DNA from: Opitutia bacterium UBA977
GTDB lineage: Bacteria; Verrucomicrobiota; Verrucomicrobiia; Opitutales; Coraliomargaritaceae
Assembly (NCBI GenBank): GCA_002292345.1
Contig: DBBT01000042.1
Coordinates: 606 to 7,110 of the forward strand
Direction: 5' to 3'
DNA length: 6,505 nucleotides
Of the stretch, positions 1 through 6,496 are shown one piece after another. Positions within the stretch are counted from its first letter, which is position 1. Each line of letters begins with the position of its first letter. A model generated the notes under the pieces. The model was not told where the DNA came from, searched no databases, and was given only the letters and a program-made list of their open reading frames with translations. A program made the position numbers and the translations under genes.

Positions 1-1163
1 GCAAAGTGGATCAGTGTGGCCAGGTCGGGCGCGAGGTGGTTCTCGAACAGGCGATCGAGTTGGCGCAGTAACTCGTCACTGCTGCTGGTTTTTAGCCACA
101 GCTGAATGTCAGGGTGCTGAAGGAGTGTACGGATCGTAGTAGTGCTACAATCATCGCAAAGTTGGCAAAGTAGCTCAGTGAGTCGCCCGACGCCGCCGAG
201 ATGCAGCGCTTGCCCTTCGGGATCGTAATTAGGGATGTTAGCCCGCTCGAGGGCATCGACCACGATGGGGTTGAGCGTCGGGTCCGCGAGTCCGATGAGC
301 ACGGATTCGGGAGCTTTTCCTTGGGTGCTTGCGGCGATAGTAGCTGCGGTCGTTTTGGCTGAGGCGAAGGTTTGTAGATGGCACCCCCATGCTTCGAAGG
401 GCAGCGGGCGTTGCGTCCAGTGCTCTGTAATCGGCCGCCCCCATTGATCGAACTGTGCGTCTTCGGGACCGTAGATCCACACTTCGACCTGAATGCTTTC
501 TTGTGCGCGTTCGAGGGCTTGCAGCGGCAGCGGTTGTGGGTCGGGAGTGGCAGCGAGAATAATGCGTTTAATTTGCGGCGGTGCGACGTAGCTCTGTGCG
601 GCTGTACGGCGGGCGTGTTTGGGGTCTTTAAGTGCGCGTGTTTGGAGTTGATCGAGGTAGAGGCCTTCGAGGCGGGCGAGTTCGCCCCAACGTGCTGGCT
701 CGTGTCCGCTCTCGGCGGTGCGTTGTGCGGCGAGTGCGAAGTCGAGGCCTTCTTCGCCGAGTTCGTTGCGCAGCTGCATGAGGCGTTGCGCCATGCCGAG
801 TTGCCAACTGGTGTTTTGCTCAGGGGCAATAGGAAAGAGGGCTTCAAATTGAGTGCAATCAATCGCACCGAGCACGGTGACCCATGCGGCGGTGACGCTT
901 TCTTCGTTGGCGATCGGCTCGGCTGTGATCGCTTGCCCGAGGAAGACATCGGGCGTGACAATTTCGGGCGGAAATAAGCCGCAATCGCCAGCGGCCAACG
1001 CCAGCGCTTCGCGTAAGCGGCGGCCAGATTGAACGGTGGGAACGATGATTAGGTCGCTACTGAGATCTATGCAATCGTCGTTGGCAGTTTTGAGTAGCTG
1101 CTGGGTGATGGCGGGGAGTAGGGAGAGATTCCAATCTAAGTATATCGCGACGCGGTTGGGCAT
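1..1163 (-). CDS. AddB-like helicase-nuclease (PD-(D/E)XK family), N-terminal part, cut by window edge
   Basis: The frame is open for 387 codons from the ATG at 1163 to the left edge, so the 3' part is missing. The translation resembles the N-terminal, inactivated-helicase half of AddB/RecC-like exonuclease subunits. It has an early VPTVQSGRRLREAL segment (residues 41-54), where the family has its degenerate motif I. It also has an RWGELARLEGLYLDQL helix (158-173), a VEVWIYGPEDAQFDQWGRP stretch (226-243), and an ESVLIGLADPTLNP segment (286-299) followed by a Y-D-P-E-G turn (313-317). In this family the protein pairs with an AddA/UvrD-like motor to resect double-strand breaks, and the C-terminal nuclease domain and Fe-S cysteines would lie off the window. 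Family assignment is from pattern recognition. The start has no Shine-Dalgarno sequence (upstream ATCTACTAAC). The gene follows the DUF1294 gene by 53 bp on the same strand. Confidence 0.75.
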   Translation of the reverse strand, partial: MPNRVAIYLDWNLSLLPAITQQLLKTANDDCIDLSSDLIIVPTVQSGRRLREALALAAGDCGLFPPEIVTPDVFLGQAITAEPIANEESVTAAWVTVLGAIDCTQFEALFPIAPEQNTSWQLGMAQRLMQLRNELGEEGLDFALAAQRTAESGHEPARWGELARLEGLYLDQLQTRALKDPKHARRTAAQSYVAPPQIKRIILAATPDPQPLPLQALERAQESIQVEVWIYGPEDAQFDQWGRPITEHWTQRPLPFEAWGCHLQTFASAKTTAATIAASTQGKAPESVLIGLADPTLNPIVVDALERANIPNYDPEGQALHLGGVGRLTELLCQLCDDCSTTTIRTLLQHPDIQLWLKTSSSDELLRQLDRLFENHLAPDLATLIHF

Positions 1164-1216
1164 GGTTAGTAGATTGCGTGATATGCTAGCAGAGTGCGAG
1201 AATTTAGAGGTAGGGA

Positions 1217-1594
1217 TTATCGAAACAATGTGAGGAACCCATGCAAGGCACGCCATTGTAGTAGTATCTCGAGAGCGAGGTATTGATAGAATCCTACGAT
1301 ACACCAGTAAATGATCTGGTAACTACGTTTGATAGTCTTGTGGCGAAACTGTTGTTGAGCTAGATAAGCGGCTGGCCATCCGCCAAAGAATTCAAGGGAG
1401 TGTAAGGTAGCTTCGGACACACGTGAAGCGCCAGACTGTGCGCGCTGTTTGTCGTACCAGTAAGTACCGTAAGTGACGAATGAGATTAACAGTAAGTAGG
1501 CAAATGCGTAGGGTGTTTGAGCCCACTGACATAATTTTAAAAAAGCCAGTATCGGCAGTATCAAGAGAACTAAAATCAGTCGGTGCGTGTGCAT
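1217..1594 (-). CDS. DUF1294 family small membrane protein
   Basis: This 125-residue protein is hydrophobic at both ends and matches the DUF1294 pattern. The central signature runs from about residue 44 to 98: YGTYWYDKQRA, then RVSE..LHSLEFFGGWPAAYLAQ, then RHKTIKRSYQIIYW. It covers the family's conserved Y-x-x-D-K-x-x-A, the G-G-W and the R-H-K-T-x-K motifs. Likely membrane helices lie at about residues 6-23, 28-46 and 95-115. DUF1294 proteins are inner-membrane proteins of unknown function; some relatives are fused to a cold-shock domain, which is absent here. The ATG at 1594 is the first in frame after an upstream TGA, and only a weak GAG lies upstream. It sits 69 bp after the TPR gene and 53 bp before the AddB-like gene, with no terminator visible on either side. 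The function cannot be inferred from its neighbours. Confidence 0.82.
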   Translation of the reverse strand: MHTHRLILVLLILPILAFLKLCQWAQTPYAFAYLLLISFVTYGTYWYDKQRAQSGASRVSEATLHSLEFFGGWPAAYLAQQQFRHKTIKRSYQIIYWCIVGFYQYLALEILLQWRALHGFLTLFR

Positions 1595-1663
1595 GGCGAT
1601 CGAGGCGCTCGCTAAACAATACGATCAGCGAATCCCGCGTAGCGGACCGATGATAAAGGTTTG

Positions 1664-1969
1664 TTACAGGTCTTCCAAAATACTGCGGAGCTCTTCGGCG
1701 GGTTCGTCATGGTGTTGAGATACTGCGAGTTGTAAGGCGTGCTCTAAGATTCGCTTGGCGAGGTCTGCCTGGCCGTGCTGGAGTAAGGCTTTTCCTAATA
1801 GAATTCGAGGAAGCATCCAGTCATCGCGCGAATCGGTGCAGCGTTGTAGGTGCGGAATAGCGGCTTCGGTAGAACCTTCATCATACAGGGCTTGGCCGAG
1901 GCTGAAACGGAATAGCATGTTATCGGGCTTGGCTACGACTTTAGGTCGGAAGACTTCAGATTTTTTCAT
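1664..1969 (-). CDS. Small tetratricopeptide-repeat protein
   Basis: The protein is 101 residues from the ATG at 1969 and appears cytoplasmic, with no signal peptide or membrane segment. After a basic N-terminus (MKKSEVFRPKVVAKPDN) there are two helix-turn-helix units of TPR type. The first is at about residues 18-50 (F-S-L-G-Q-A-L-Y-D-E-G then A-A-I-P-H-L) and the second at about 52-85 (L-L-G-K-A-L-L-Q-H-G then A-K-R-I-L-E-H-A-L). Both show the TPR spacing of small and large residues. TPR domains bind other proteins, but the partner is unknown here. An in-frame TTG at 1975 could add two residues, but the ATG is preferred. An A6 tract follows directly after the start codon. The gene lies 89 bp downstream of the phosphatase gene on the same strand, so a signalling link is possible but not shown. 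Confidence 0.7.
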   Translation of the reverse strand: MKKSEVFRPKVVAKPDNMLFRFSLGQALYDEGSTEAAIPHLQRCTDSRDDWMLPRILLGKALLQHGQADLAKRILEHALQLAVSQHHDEPAEELRSILEDL

Positions 1970-2024
1970 GAACAAGAGATGGAGAGAATTGAGGTCTGAT
2001 TTGATCTCGGTCTCGGATGACTTC

Positions 2025-2052
2025 CGGGGGCGTTATCCCCGCTTTTGTCGGG
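2025..2052 (-). other. Two mutually exclusive short hairpins 3' of the phosphatase gene
   Basis: Read on the minus strand just after the phosphatase stop, a central CGGG(G) arm (2041-2037) can pair with CCCG upstream (2052-2049, 4 bp) or with CCCCG downstream (2029-2025, 5 bp). Each has a 7-nt loop. This is a small three-arm arrangement. No U-run follows on the minus strand, so it is not a clear intrinsic terminator. On the plus strand a short T4 tract follows the longer hairpin, but no plus-strand gene precedes it. The stems are short enough to arise by chance. Confidence 0.2.
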
Positions 2053-2058
2053 TTGAAT

Positions 2059-2868
2059 TTACTGAATGAAGACGACGATGACGGTAATATTGTCAGGTCC
2101 GCCCTCTGCGTTTGCATACTCGACTAGCTCTTGGCAAATGGCTTCGGGTGTGGCGTCGGCCCGAAGAGCGGCGTAGATTTGCTGTTTTGTGACGATGTTA
2201 TCGAGCCCGTCCGTGCAAAGTAAGAGGCGGTCGCCGGATGCGATGGTGAGGCGGAACTGATCGATGCGGACGTTTTCGTTTTGGCCGACGCAGCGTGTCA
2301 GGGTATGCGGATATTCTTCCGGCATCAGGTTGCGTGCGCTTTCGCCAGCTCGTTCGATAAACTCTTGCTCCATCGCGTGGTTGATCGTGGTTTTATGTAA
2401 GCCATCGCTGCTTACATATCTGCTGCGTGCACTTTCGCCAGCTCGTTTGATAAATTCTTGCTCCAAGGTGTGATTGATAGTGATTTTATTAAGGTCATCG
2501 CCACGTAGATGATAGGCGGCGGAGTCGCCTACATGACCAATCAGTAACTGATCGTTGATAAGTTGAGCGATAGTCAGCGTGCTGCCTAAGCCAGTGAAGG
2601 GATGTGCCTCAGTGCCTTCTTTGGTGAGAATTCGATTGATGCCGAGAATCAGTTCGCCGAGATCGGCAGATTCTTCTTCGGCGTCCACTTGGCGATAGGT
2701 CTGCTGGAGTAGTTTGATAATACGCTGACTGGCTTCGGCTCCGCCGGGGAGTCCGCCGAGGCCATCCGCAACGGCGAATACTTGATGTTCTTCGTCGATG
2801 AGAAATGCGTCTTCATTGGCGTTGCGCACTTTGCCTTGATTAGTGATTCCGTATGATAAAAGTTGCAT
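2059..2868 (-). CDS. PP2C-family (PPM) Ser/Thr protein phosphatase with internal duplication
   Basis: This 269-residue soluble protein is a bacterial PP2C phosphatase that removes phosphate from Ser/Thr residues using two metal ions. The family motifs appear in order: R-N-A-N-E-D (15-20, metal ligand D20), V-A-D-G-L-G-G (33-39, D35), G-L-G-S-T-L (93-98), G-H-V-G-D-S (111-116), L-L-C-T-D-G-L (216-222, D220) and G-G-P-D-N-I-T-V (256-263, D259). All expected metal-binding aspartates are present, so it should be active. Residues 124-154 and 155-185 are a tandem duplication; without one copy the protein would be about 238 residues, close to the usual size. The duplicated part lies between the G-D-S and the T-R-C-V-G motifs, where bacterial PP2Cs carry the mobile flap over the active site. 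No cognate kinase gene is in the window. The ATG at 2868 lies 48 bp after the helicase stop, with no Shine-Dalgarno sequence. Confidence 0.95.
   Translation of the reverse strand: MQLLSYGITNQGKVRNANEDAFLIDEEHQVFAVADGLGGLPGGAEASQRIIKLLQQTYRQVDAEEESADLGELILGINRILTKEGTEAHPFTGLGSTLTIAQLINDQLLIGHVGDSAAYHLRGDDLNKITINHTLEQEFIKRAGESARSRYVSSDGLHKTTINHAMEQEFIERAGESARNLMPEEYPHTLTRCVGQNENVRIDQFRLTIASGDRLLLCTDGLDNIVTKQQIYAALRADATPEAICQELVEYANAEGGPDNITVIVVFIQ
2331..2500 (-). repeat. 93-bp-period tandem duplication inside the PP2C gene
   Basis: Plus-strand segments 2331-2407 and 2424-2500 align without gaps at an offset of exactly 93 bp (31 codons). By hand count 64 of 77 positions match. The shared peptide core is E-Q-E-F-I-(K/E)-R-A-G-E-S-A-R. 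At protein level 18 of 23 aligned residues are identical, and five codons differ silently. The frame is kept and both copies retain T-I-N-H. The divergence shows an established duplication rather than an assembly duplicate. Confidence 0.95.
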
Positions 2869-2916
2869 GAAAGTATGAGTATAGTGGAGTGCGGTTCTTC
2901 TTGCTAGCGAAATGTG

Positions 2917-4986
2917 TTACTGGAAAATATGGCCGCGGTTGTCACGATTAAAGCGTTTAAAGTCTTGTACCGGCAGGGCATCGAGAAAGCGCTGACCGTA
3001 GGGTTTTGTTAATATACGGGAGTCGAGCACGACGATATTGCCGGAGTCTTGGTGGCGACGAATTAAGCGGCCGATGCCTTGGCGGAATTTAACCAATGCT
3101 TCGGGGACAGTCATTTCAGCAAAGGGGTTTCCCCCGCGTTCGCGAATATATTCGCTGCGGGCTTCGCTGACTGGGTGACTCGGATTGTCAAACGGAAGGC
3201 GTGCTAATATCACCTGGGAGAGGGCGGGGCCAGGCACATCGATGCCAGTCCAGAAGCTGTCGGTGCCAAATAGTACACCGTTGCCTGCTTGGGCGAATTT
3301 ATGAGTGAGTTCGCTGCGGTCGATCCCGTGACCTTGGCTAAATAGTGGGCGACCAATTTTATCAAAGAAAGCTTCGGTGCGTTGGTGTACTTGTCTCAGG
3401 TCGAAGTGGCTGGTGAAGAGCACGAGAGTGCCGCCAGCGACGTTGCGACTGAGCCAGCAAATCATGTTGGCAAGGTAGTCGAGGTCGAGGCGGCCCTGCC
3501 CGGGTTCTGGAGTTGGAGCATCAGTAGCGAGGTAGATTTTGCAGTTCTTTTTGTAGTTGAATGGTGAATACTCGACTTGAGTTTCGGCGATCTCACCGCC
3601 GACTTTTTGTTGAAAGGTATTAATGCTGGTGCCGTCGGATAGTGTGGCACTGGTGAGAATGGCTGCTGTCTGGCGACTAAAGAGTGCCTCGCGCAAATAT
3701 GGAGCGACGTCGAGTGGGGCGCTGCGTAAAGTAATGAGTTGGCCTTTTTTGCCTCCGCGCTCAAGCCAGTGCACATGGTTATCTTCGGCCAGTGTAACGA
3801 AGCCGTTGATGGTATCGCGGTAACCGAGGATGCGGCGACGGTGGTCTTTGAGTTCGTCTTGGACGCGCTCGTTATCGCTCTTTTGAATGATCGCACCAAG
3901 GCGTTCAGCGACTTCTTTGAGCGGGCCAGAGACAATGTTATCGCAAAAGTCGGCCTCGTGAATGCGCAGAATGGAGTGCTTAGTGAGGAAGGTATCGCCG
4001 AGGTAACTGAAGAATTCGGCGGCGGCGACGATGGCGTTTTCTACTGCATCATGGTCCCATTTCTGTCCGTGTTTGCGCAGGATACCGCGATTAGTGCGCG
4101 GGTTATAAATACGTTTGAGCGCGCGATCGACCGCGTATGAACTGGCATGAATGCCGAAGTGATCAGTGGCGATCGCGGGTATGCGGTGTGCTTCGTCGAG
4201 CACCACAAAGTCGTCGGGCAGAAGGATGCCGCGAGCGTCACCGTTTGGGGGCATGCCAGCATTGATCAGAGCAAACAGCAGGCTGTGGTTGACGATGACG
4301 CAGTTGGAGGTGAGGAGTTTCTTACGTGCGCGTTGATAGAAACAAGTCGCTGGATCGCAGTTTTTCTTAGAGCAGGTGGAGCTCTCGGCGTTGACTATAT
4401 CCCACACCTCAGGGAGTGGTGCGGGGGAAAGTTCTTGCACAATGCCGTTCTTGCTTGTGGCCGACCATTTGGCGAGTCGAATGAGTTCGGCCTTGCCTTC
4501 GTCTGCGAGTAATTCGGTCTGCTTGGAAGATTGCGCGTCTTTAATCGCGTTGGTCAAGCGGGTGGTACAACAGTAGTTGCCTTTACCGACCATGAGTGCG
4601 GTTTTGAAATTGGCGTAGCGCTTTAGCTCGGGGACTGCGTTGAACAGTTGACGGCAAATCTTGAGGTCTTTGCTGCGAATTTGCTCCTGAAGTGTGATGG
4701 TATGGCTCGAAACAATCAGCGGGCGCTCGCTATCGATTGAGTGGATAAGGCCAGGAATCAGATAAGCGAGACTTTTGCCAACGCCGGTGCCTGCTTCGAA
4801 TAGTAGTGGTTTATTGGTTTCCAGTGACTGTGCAGTGCCGAGCGCCATGGCTGCTTGTTGTGGACGGTAGTCGAGTTGCAGAACGGTTTGCAAGGTGCCG
4901 CCTTCTTTAAAAATGGAGTCAATAAGCGTGACTAGGTAGCCCGGCTTTATGGGGCTGCCTCCTGCATTTTCGATCAATCCAATCAT
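2917..4986 (-). CDS. dinG: DinG-type Fe-S superfamily 2 DNA helicase (XPD-like)
   Basis: This 689-residue ATP-dependent helicase is close in length to E. coli DinG (about 716) and likely acts 5' to 3' on DNA in repair and in resolving unusual structures. Visible motifs are R-P-Q-Q (Q-like motif, 41-44), Walker A A-G-T-G-V-G-K-S (65-72), D-E-A-H (264-267), T-S-A-T-L (445-449), motif V G-T-D-S-F-W-T-G-I-D (574-583) and motif VI Q-G-I-G-R-L-I-R-R (636-644). Between Walker A and the DEAH box are C139/C140, C205, C210 and C215. They match the four-cysteine 4Fe-4S cluster of DinG/XPD helicases, with C139 or C140 as the first ligand. No exonuclease domain precedes the helicase, unlike Gram-positive DinG. 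The ATG at 4986 lies 16 nt after the ispD stop, suggesting cotranscription and possibly coupled translation. Only a weak GAG precedes the start. The DinG subgroup is likely, but a YoaA-like role cannot be excluded. Confidence 0.92.
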   Translation of the reverse strand: MIGLIENAGGSPIKPGYLVTLIDSIFKEGGTLQTVLQLDYRPQQAAMALGTAQSLETNKPLLFEAGTGVGKSLAYLIPGLIHSIDSERPLIVSSHTITLQEQIRSKDLKICRQLFNAVPELKRYANFKTALMVGKGNYCCTTRLTNAIKDAQSSKQTELLADEGKAELIRLAKWSATSKNGIVQELSPAPLPEVWDIVNAESSTCSKKNCDPATCFYQRARKKLLTSNCVIVNHSLLFALINAGMPPNGDARGILLPDDFVVLDEAHRIPAIATDHFGIHASSYAVDRALKRIYNPRTNRGILRKHGQKWDHDAVENAIVAAAEFFSYLGDTFLTKHSILRIHEADFCDNIVSGPLKEVAERLGAIIQKSDNERVQDELKDHRRRILGYRDTINGFVTLAEDNHVHWLERGGKKGQLITLRSAPLDVAPYLREALFSRQTAAILTSATLSDGTSINTFQQKVGGEIAETQVEYSPFNYKKNCKIYLATDAPTPEPGQGRLDLDYLANMICWLSRNVAGGTLVLFTSHFDLRQVHQRTEAFFDKIGRPLFSQGHGIDRSELTHKFAQAGNGVLFGTDSFWTGIDVPGPALSQVILARLPFDNPSHPVSEARSEYIRERGGNPFAEMTVPEALVKFRQGIGRLIRRHQDSGNIVVLDSRILTKPYGQRFLDALPVQDFKRFNRDNRGHIFQ

Positions 4987-5002
4987 GCGTCTCGGAGATT
5001 GA

Positions 5003-5740
5003 CTACTGCTGAAGCAGCCAAGTGGCGTAACTTAAATCTGCTGGGGTAGTGATTTTTAAGTTAGCTGCGTTGTTGGGCACTAAAGTGATGTTTAAACCGA
5101 TTGTGGCCGCGGCGGCGCTGTCGTCGGTGACGCGTAGGCCAGAATTATGCACGTGCTGGTAAGCTTTGAGGATATCTGGTAGGGCGAAGGCTTGCGGTGT
5201 CTCCATTGCCCAAATGTGAGAGCGGTCGAGATCTTCGAGCGTGGTTTGTGTGAGTTGCTCTGCGTTTGGGATGCGTTTGATTGTGTCGGTCACGGGGTGA
5301 GCGAGCACTGCGGCTCGATCTCGCAGCACTGCGGTGTGGAGTGCTTGTATTGATTTGGCGGATACGAGAGGTCGCGCACTGTCGTGGATGAAGACGTGGG
5401 TGCAAGTCTTTACTTGAATGCGCAGTGCATTGTAGACCGAGCTTTGGCGATGGTCGCCACCGATTACCCAGTCGAAAGGTATCCCTTGGAGATCGATTTG
5501 GTTCAGGGCGGCCTCTAGCTCTTTTTTGTGTGCGGTGTCGCGGTAGACGATGGTAAATCGGTCGATGCAGCCGCTGGCCAAGAAGGCTTGGATACTGTGG
5601 CAGAGCACGGGAAGACCGTTGAGTGGCGCGAGTGTTTTATCCGCAACCGTGCTTTGCATACGCGAGCCACTGCCAGCCGCCAGGATGATTGCGCTGGCGG
5701 AGGAATTTAGAGCGGAGAATGGTGCGGTGGGCTTGTGAAT
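5003..5740 (-). CDS. ispD: 2-C-methyl-D-erythritol 4-phosphate cytidylyltransferase (start codon unresolved)
   Basis: IspD joins CTP and MEP to form CDP-ME in the cytosolic MEP isoprenoid pathway. From the internal ATG at 5659 the motifs are G-G-D-H-R-Q-S-S-V (67-75), H-D-S-A-R-P (92-97), V-T-D-T-I-K-R (123-129), E-T-P-Q-A-F (153-158) and T-D-D-S (178-181) leading to N-L-K-I-T-T-P-A-D-L (200-209). The essential CTP-binding loop A-I-I-L-A-A-G-S-G-S-R-M is encoded at 5692-5657, mostly upstream of that ATG, so the ATG cannot be the true start. The frame is open back to a TAG at 5755-5753 but contains no ATG, GTG or TTG. Near-cognate candidates are ATT at 5740 (245 residues, used here), ATC at 5689 or 5686, and CTG at 5683. 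The next codons, D-K-T-L-A-P-L, supply the usual lysine. No Shine-Dalgarno sequence is visible. The product is certain; the start is not. Confidence 0.92.
   Translation of the reverse strand: MHKPTAPFSALNSSASAIILAAGSGSRMQSTVADKTLAPLNGLPVLCHSIQAFLASGCIDRFTIVYRDTAHKKELEAALNQIDLQGIPFDWVIGGDHRQSSVYNALRIQVKTCTHVFIHDSARPLVSAKSIQALHTAVLRDRAAVLAHPVTDTIKRIPNAEQLTQTTLEDLDRSHIWAMETPQAFALPDILKAYQHVHNSGLRVTDDSAAAATIGLNITLVPNNAANLKITTPADLSYATWLLQQ
5677..5700 (-). promoter_or_regulatory. Stem-loop over the N-terminal codons of ispD
   Basis: A perfect 7-bp GC-rich inverted repeat (CCGCCAG and CTGGCGG, 10-nt loop) lies in the ispD transcript at 5700-5694 and 5683-5677. The loop contains the two in-frame ATC codons, and the downstream arm begins with the in-frame CTG codon; all three are candidate unusual start codons. 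It overlaps sequence coding for the CTP-binding loop, so part of the symmetry could be due to protein constraint. A regulatory role is inference. Confidence 0.35.
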
Positions 5741-5782
5741 AGTACGAAGTGGCTAGAAAGTTAGATTTTGATGAGGTTTGAA

Positions 5783-6496
5783 TTAGGACGCCACTTTGCT
5801 CAGCTCTGCGCGGATGGTAGCAGCGGCAACGGCGGGATCGTCGGCGTTGAGGATCGGGCGGCCGACGACGATGTAGCTGGAACCGGCAGCGGCAGCGGCG
5901 TGCGGTGTCATGATGCGTTTTTGTTCGTCGGCTAAGCTGCCCTTGGGGCGGATTCCAGGGGTGACGATGATTGGTTCGTAGCCGAAACGTGCGCGAAGGG
6001 GGGCGAGTTCAAGTGAGGAGCAGACGAGCCCTTGGATGCCAGCTTTGAGACTGAGGTCGGCTAAGTGTTTAACCTGCGCCTCGGTGCTGGCGTGCACGTT
6101 TAGACTGCGTAGCTGAGCCTCATCCATGGAAGTGAGGACAGTGACGGCGAGCAGGTTAAGGTTGGGTGAGTAATCGGCGCGGGCTTTGTTAGCCCATTCG
6201 AGCATTTCGCCACCCCCGGAGGCGTGTAGCGTAAGCAGTTCGACGGGGAGGCTGGAAATACTCTGCACGGCTTTAGCTACAGTATTTGGGATATCGTAAA
6301 GTTTGAGGTCGAGGAATACTTTATAGCCACGGTCGGCGATTTCGCGGACGAAGTCGGGCCCGTAGGCAGTAAATAGCTGGAGGCCGACTTTGACCCATTC
6401 GAGAGAATCGCCGAGTCGGTCGAGCATAGCAAAGGCTTCTTCCCGAGTTTCGAGGTCGAGGGCGAGTATGAGTTTACAAGGATTTTGATCAGGCAT
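5783..6496 (-). CDS. pyrF: Orotidine 5'-phosphate decarboxylase
   Basis: This 237-residue TIM-barrel enzyme converts OMP to UMP, the last step of de novo pyrimidine synthesis. The hallmark catalytic motif D-L-K-L-Y-D-I-P-N-T-V lies at residues 63-73, with the charged D63, K65 and D68 network. Other conserved elements are the N-terminal strand L-A-L-D (11-14), V-K-V-G (35-38), L-T-L-H-A-S-G-G (88-95), V-T-P-G-I-R-P (178-184, before the mobile loop) and V-V-G-R-P-I (210-215), which binds phosphate. The length fits the bacterial group 1 PyrF family. The ATG at 6496 starts directly before the usual N-terminus, but only 9 bp of upstream sequence are in the window, so its promoter and ribosome binding site cannot be judged. 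No hairpin terminator follows. The stop is in the same reading frame as ispD, separated from it by two in-frame stops (5783-5785 and 5753-5755). Confidence 0.97.
   Translation of the reverse strand: MPDQNPCKLILALDLETREEAFAMLDRLGDSLEWVKVGLQLFTAYGPDFVREIADRGYKVFLDLKLYDIPNTVAKAVQSISSLPVELLTLHASGGGEMLEWANKARADYSPNLNLLAVTVLTSMDEAQLRSLNVHASTEAQVKHLADLSLKAGIQGLVCSSLELAPLRARFGYEPIIVTPGIRPKGSLADEQKRIMTPHAAAAAGSSYIVVGRPILNADDPAVAAATIRAELSKVAS

Noticed and set aside
92..961. A long minus-strand open frame of 289 codons overlapping the left-edge gene
   Set aside because: Its translation is low-complexity (rich in S, P, K, R, H) with no family pattern, while the frame starting at 1163 gives a coherent AddB-like protein over the same DNA. 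It is a shadow caused by the skewed base composition.
378..977. Plus-strand open frame of 199 codons
   Set aside because: It is antisense to the AddB-like gene, with cysteine-rich composition and no recognisable domain. The same holds for plus-strand frames at 3739-4140 and 4147-4512 over the helicase gene.
1970..1975. TTG start for the TPR gene two codons upstream of its ATG
   Set aside because: The ATG at 1969 is a stronger start and no ribosome binding site favours the TTG.
2331..2516. An assembly duplication in the phosphatase gene
   Set aside because: The copies differ at 13 of 77 positions, too many for an assembly or sequencing artefact.
2878..2906. A possible promoter for the phosphatase gene: TATACT at 2883-2878 with TAGCAA as a -35 box
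   Set aside because: The -35 box matches only 3 of 6 consensus bases, and the -10 lies 9 nt from the ATG, implying an almost leaderless transcript. It may be chance in AT-rich spacer DNA.
5003..5659. ispD starting at the ATG at 5659 (218 residues)
   Set aside because: This form lacks A-I-I-L-A-A-G-S-G-S-R, which is needed for CTP binding and is perfectly encoded just upstream in the same frame.
5753..5785. A pyrF-ispD fusion by stop-codon readthrough, since both are in the same frame
   Set aside because: Two different stops (TAA and TAG) separate them, and there is no sign of a recoding element.
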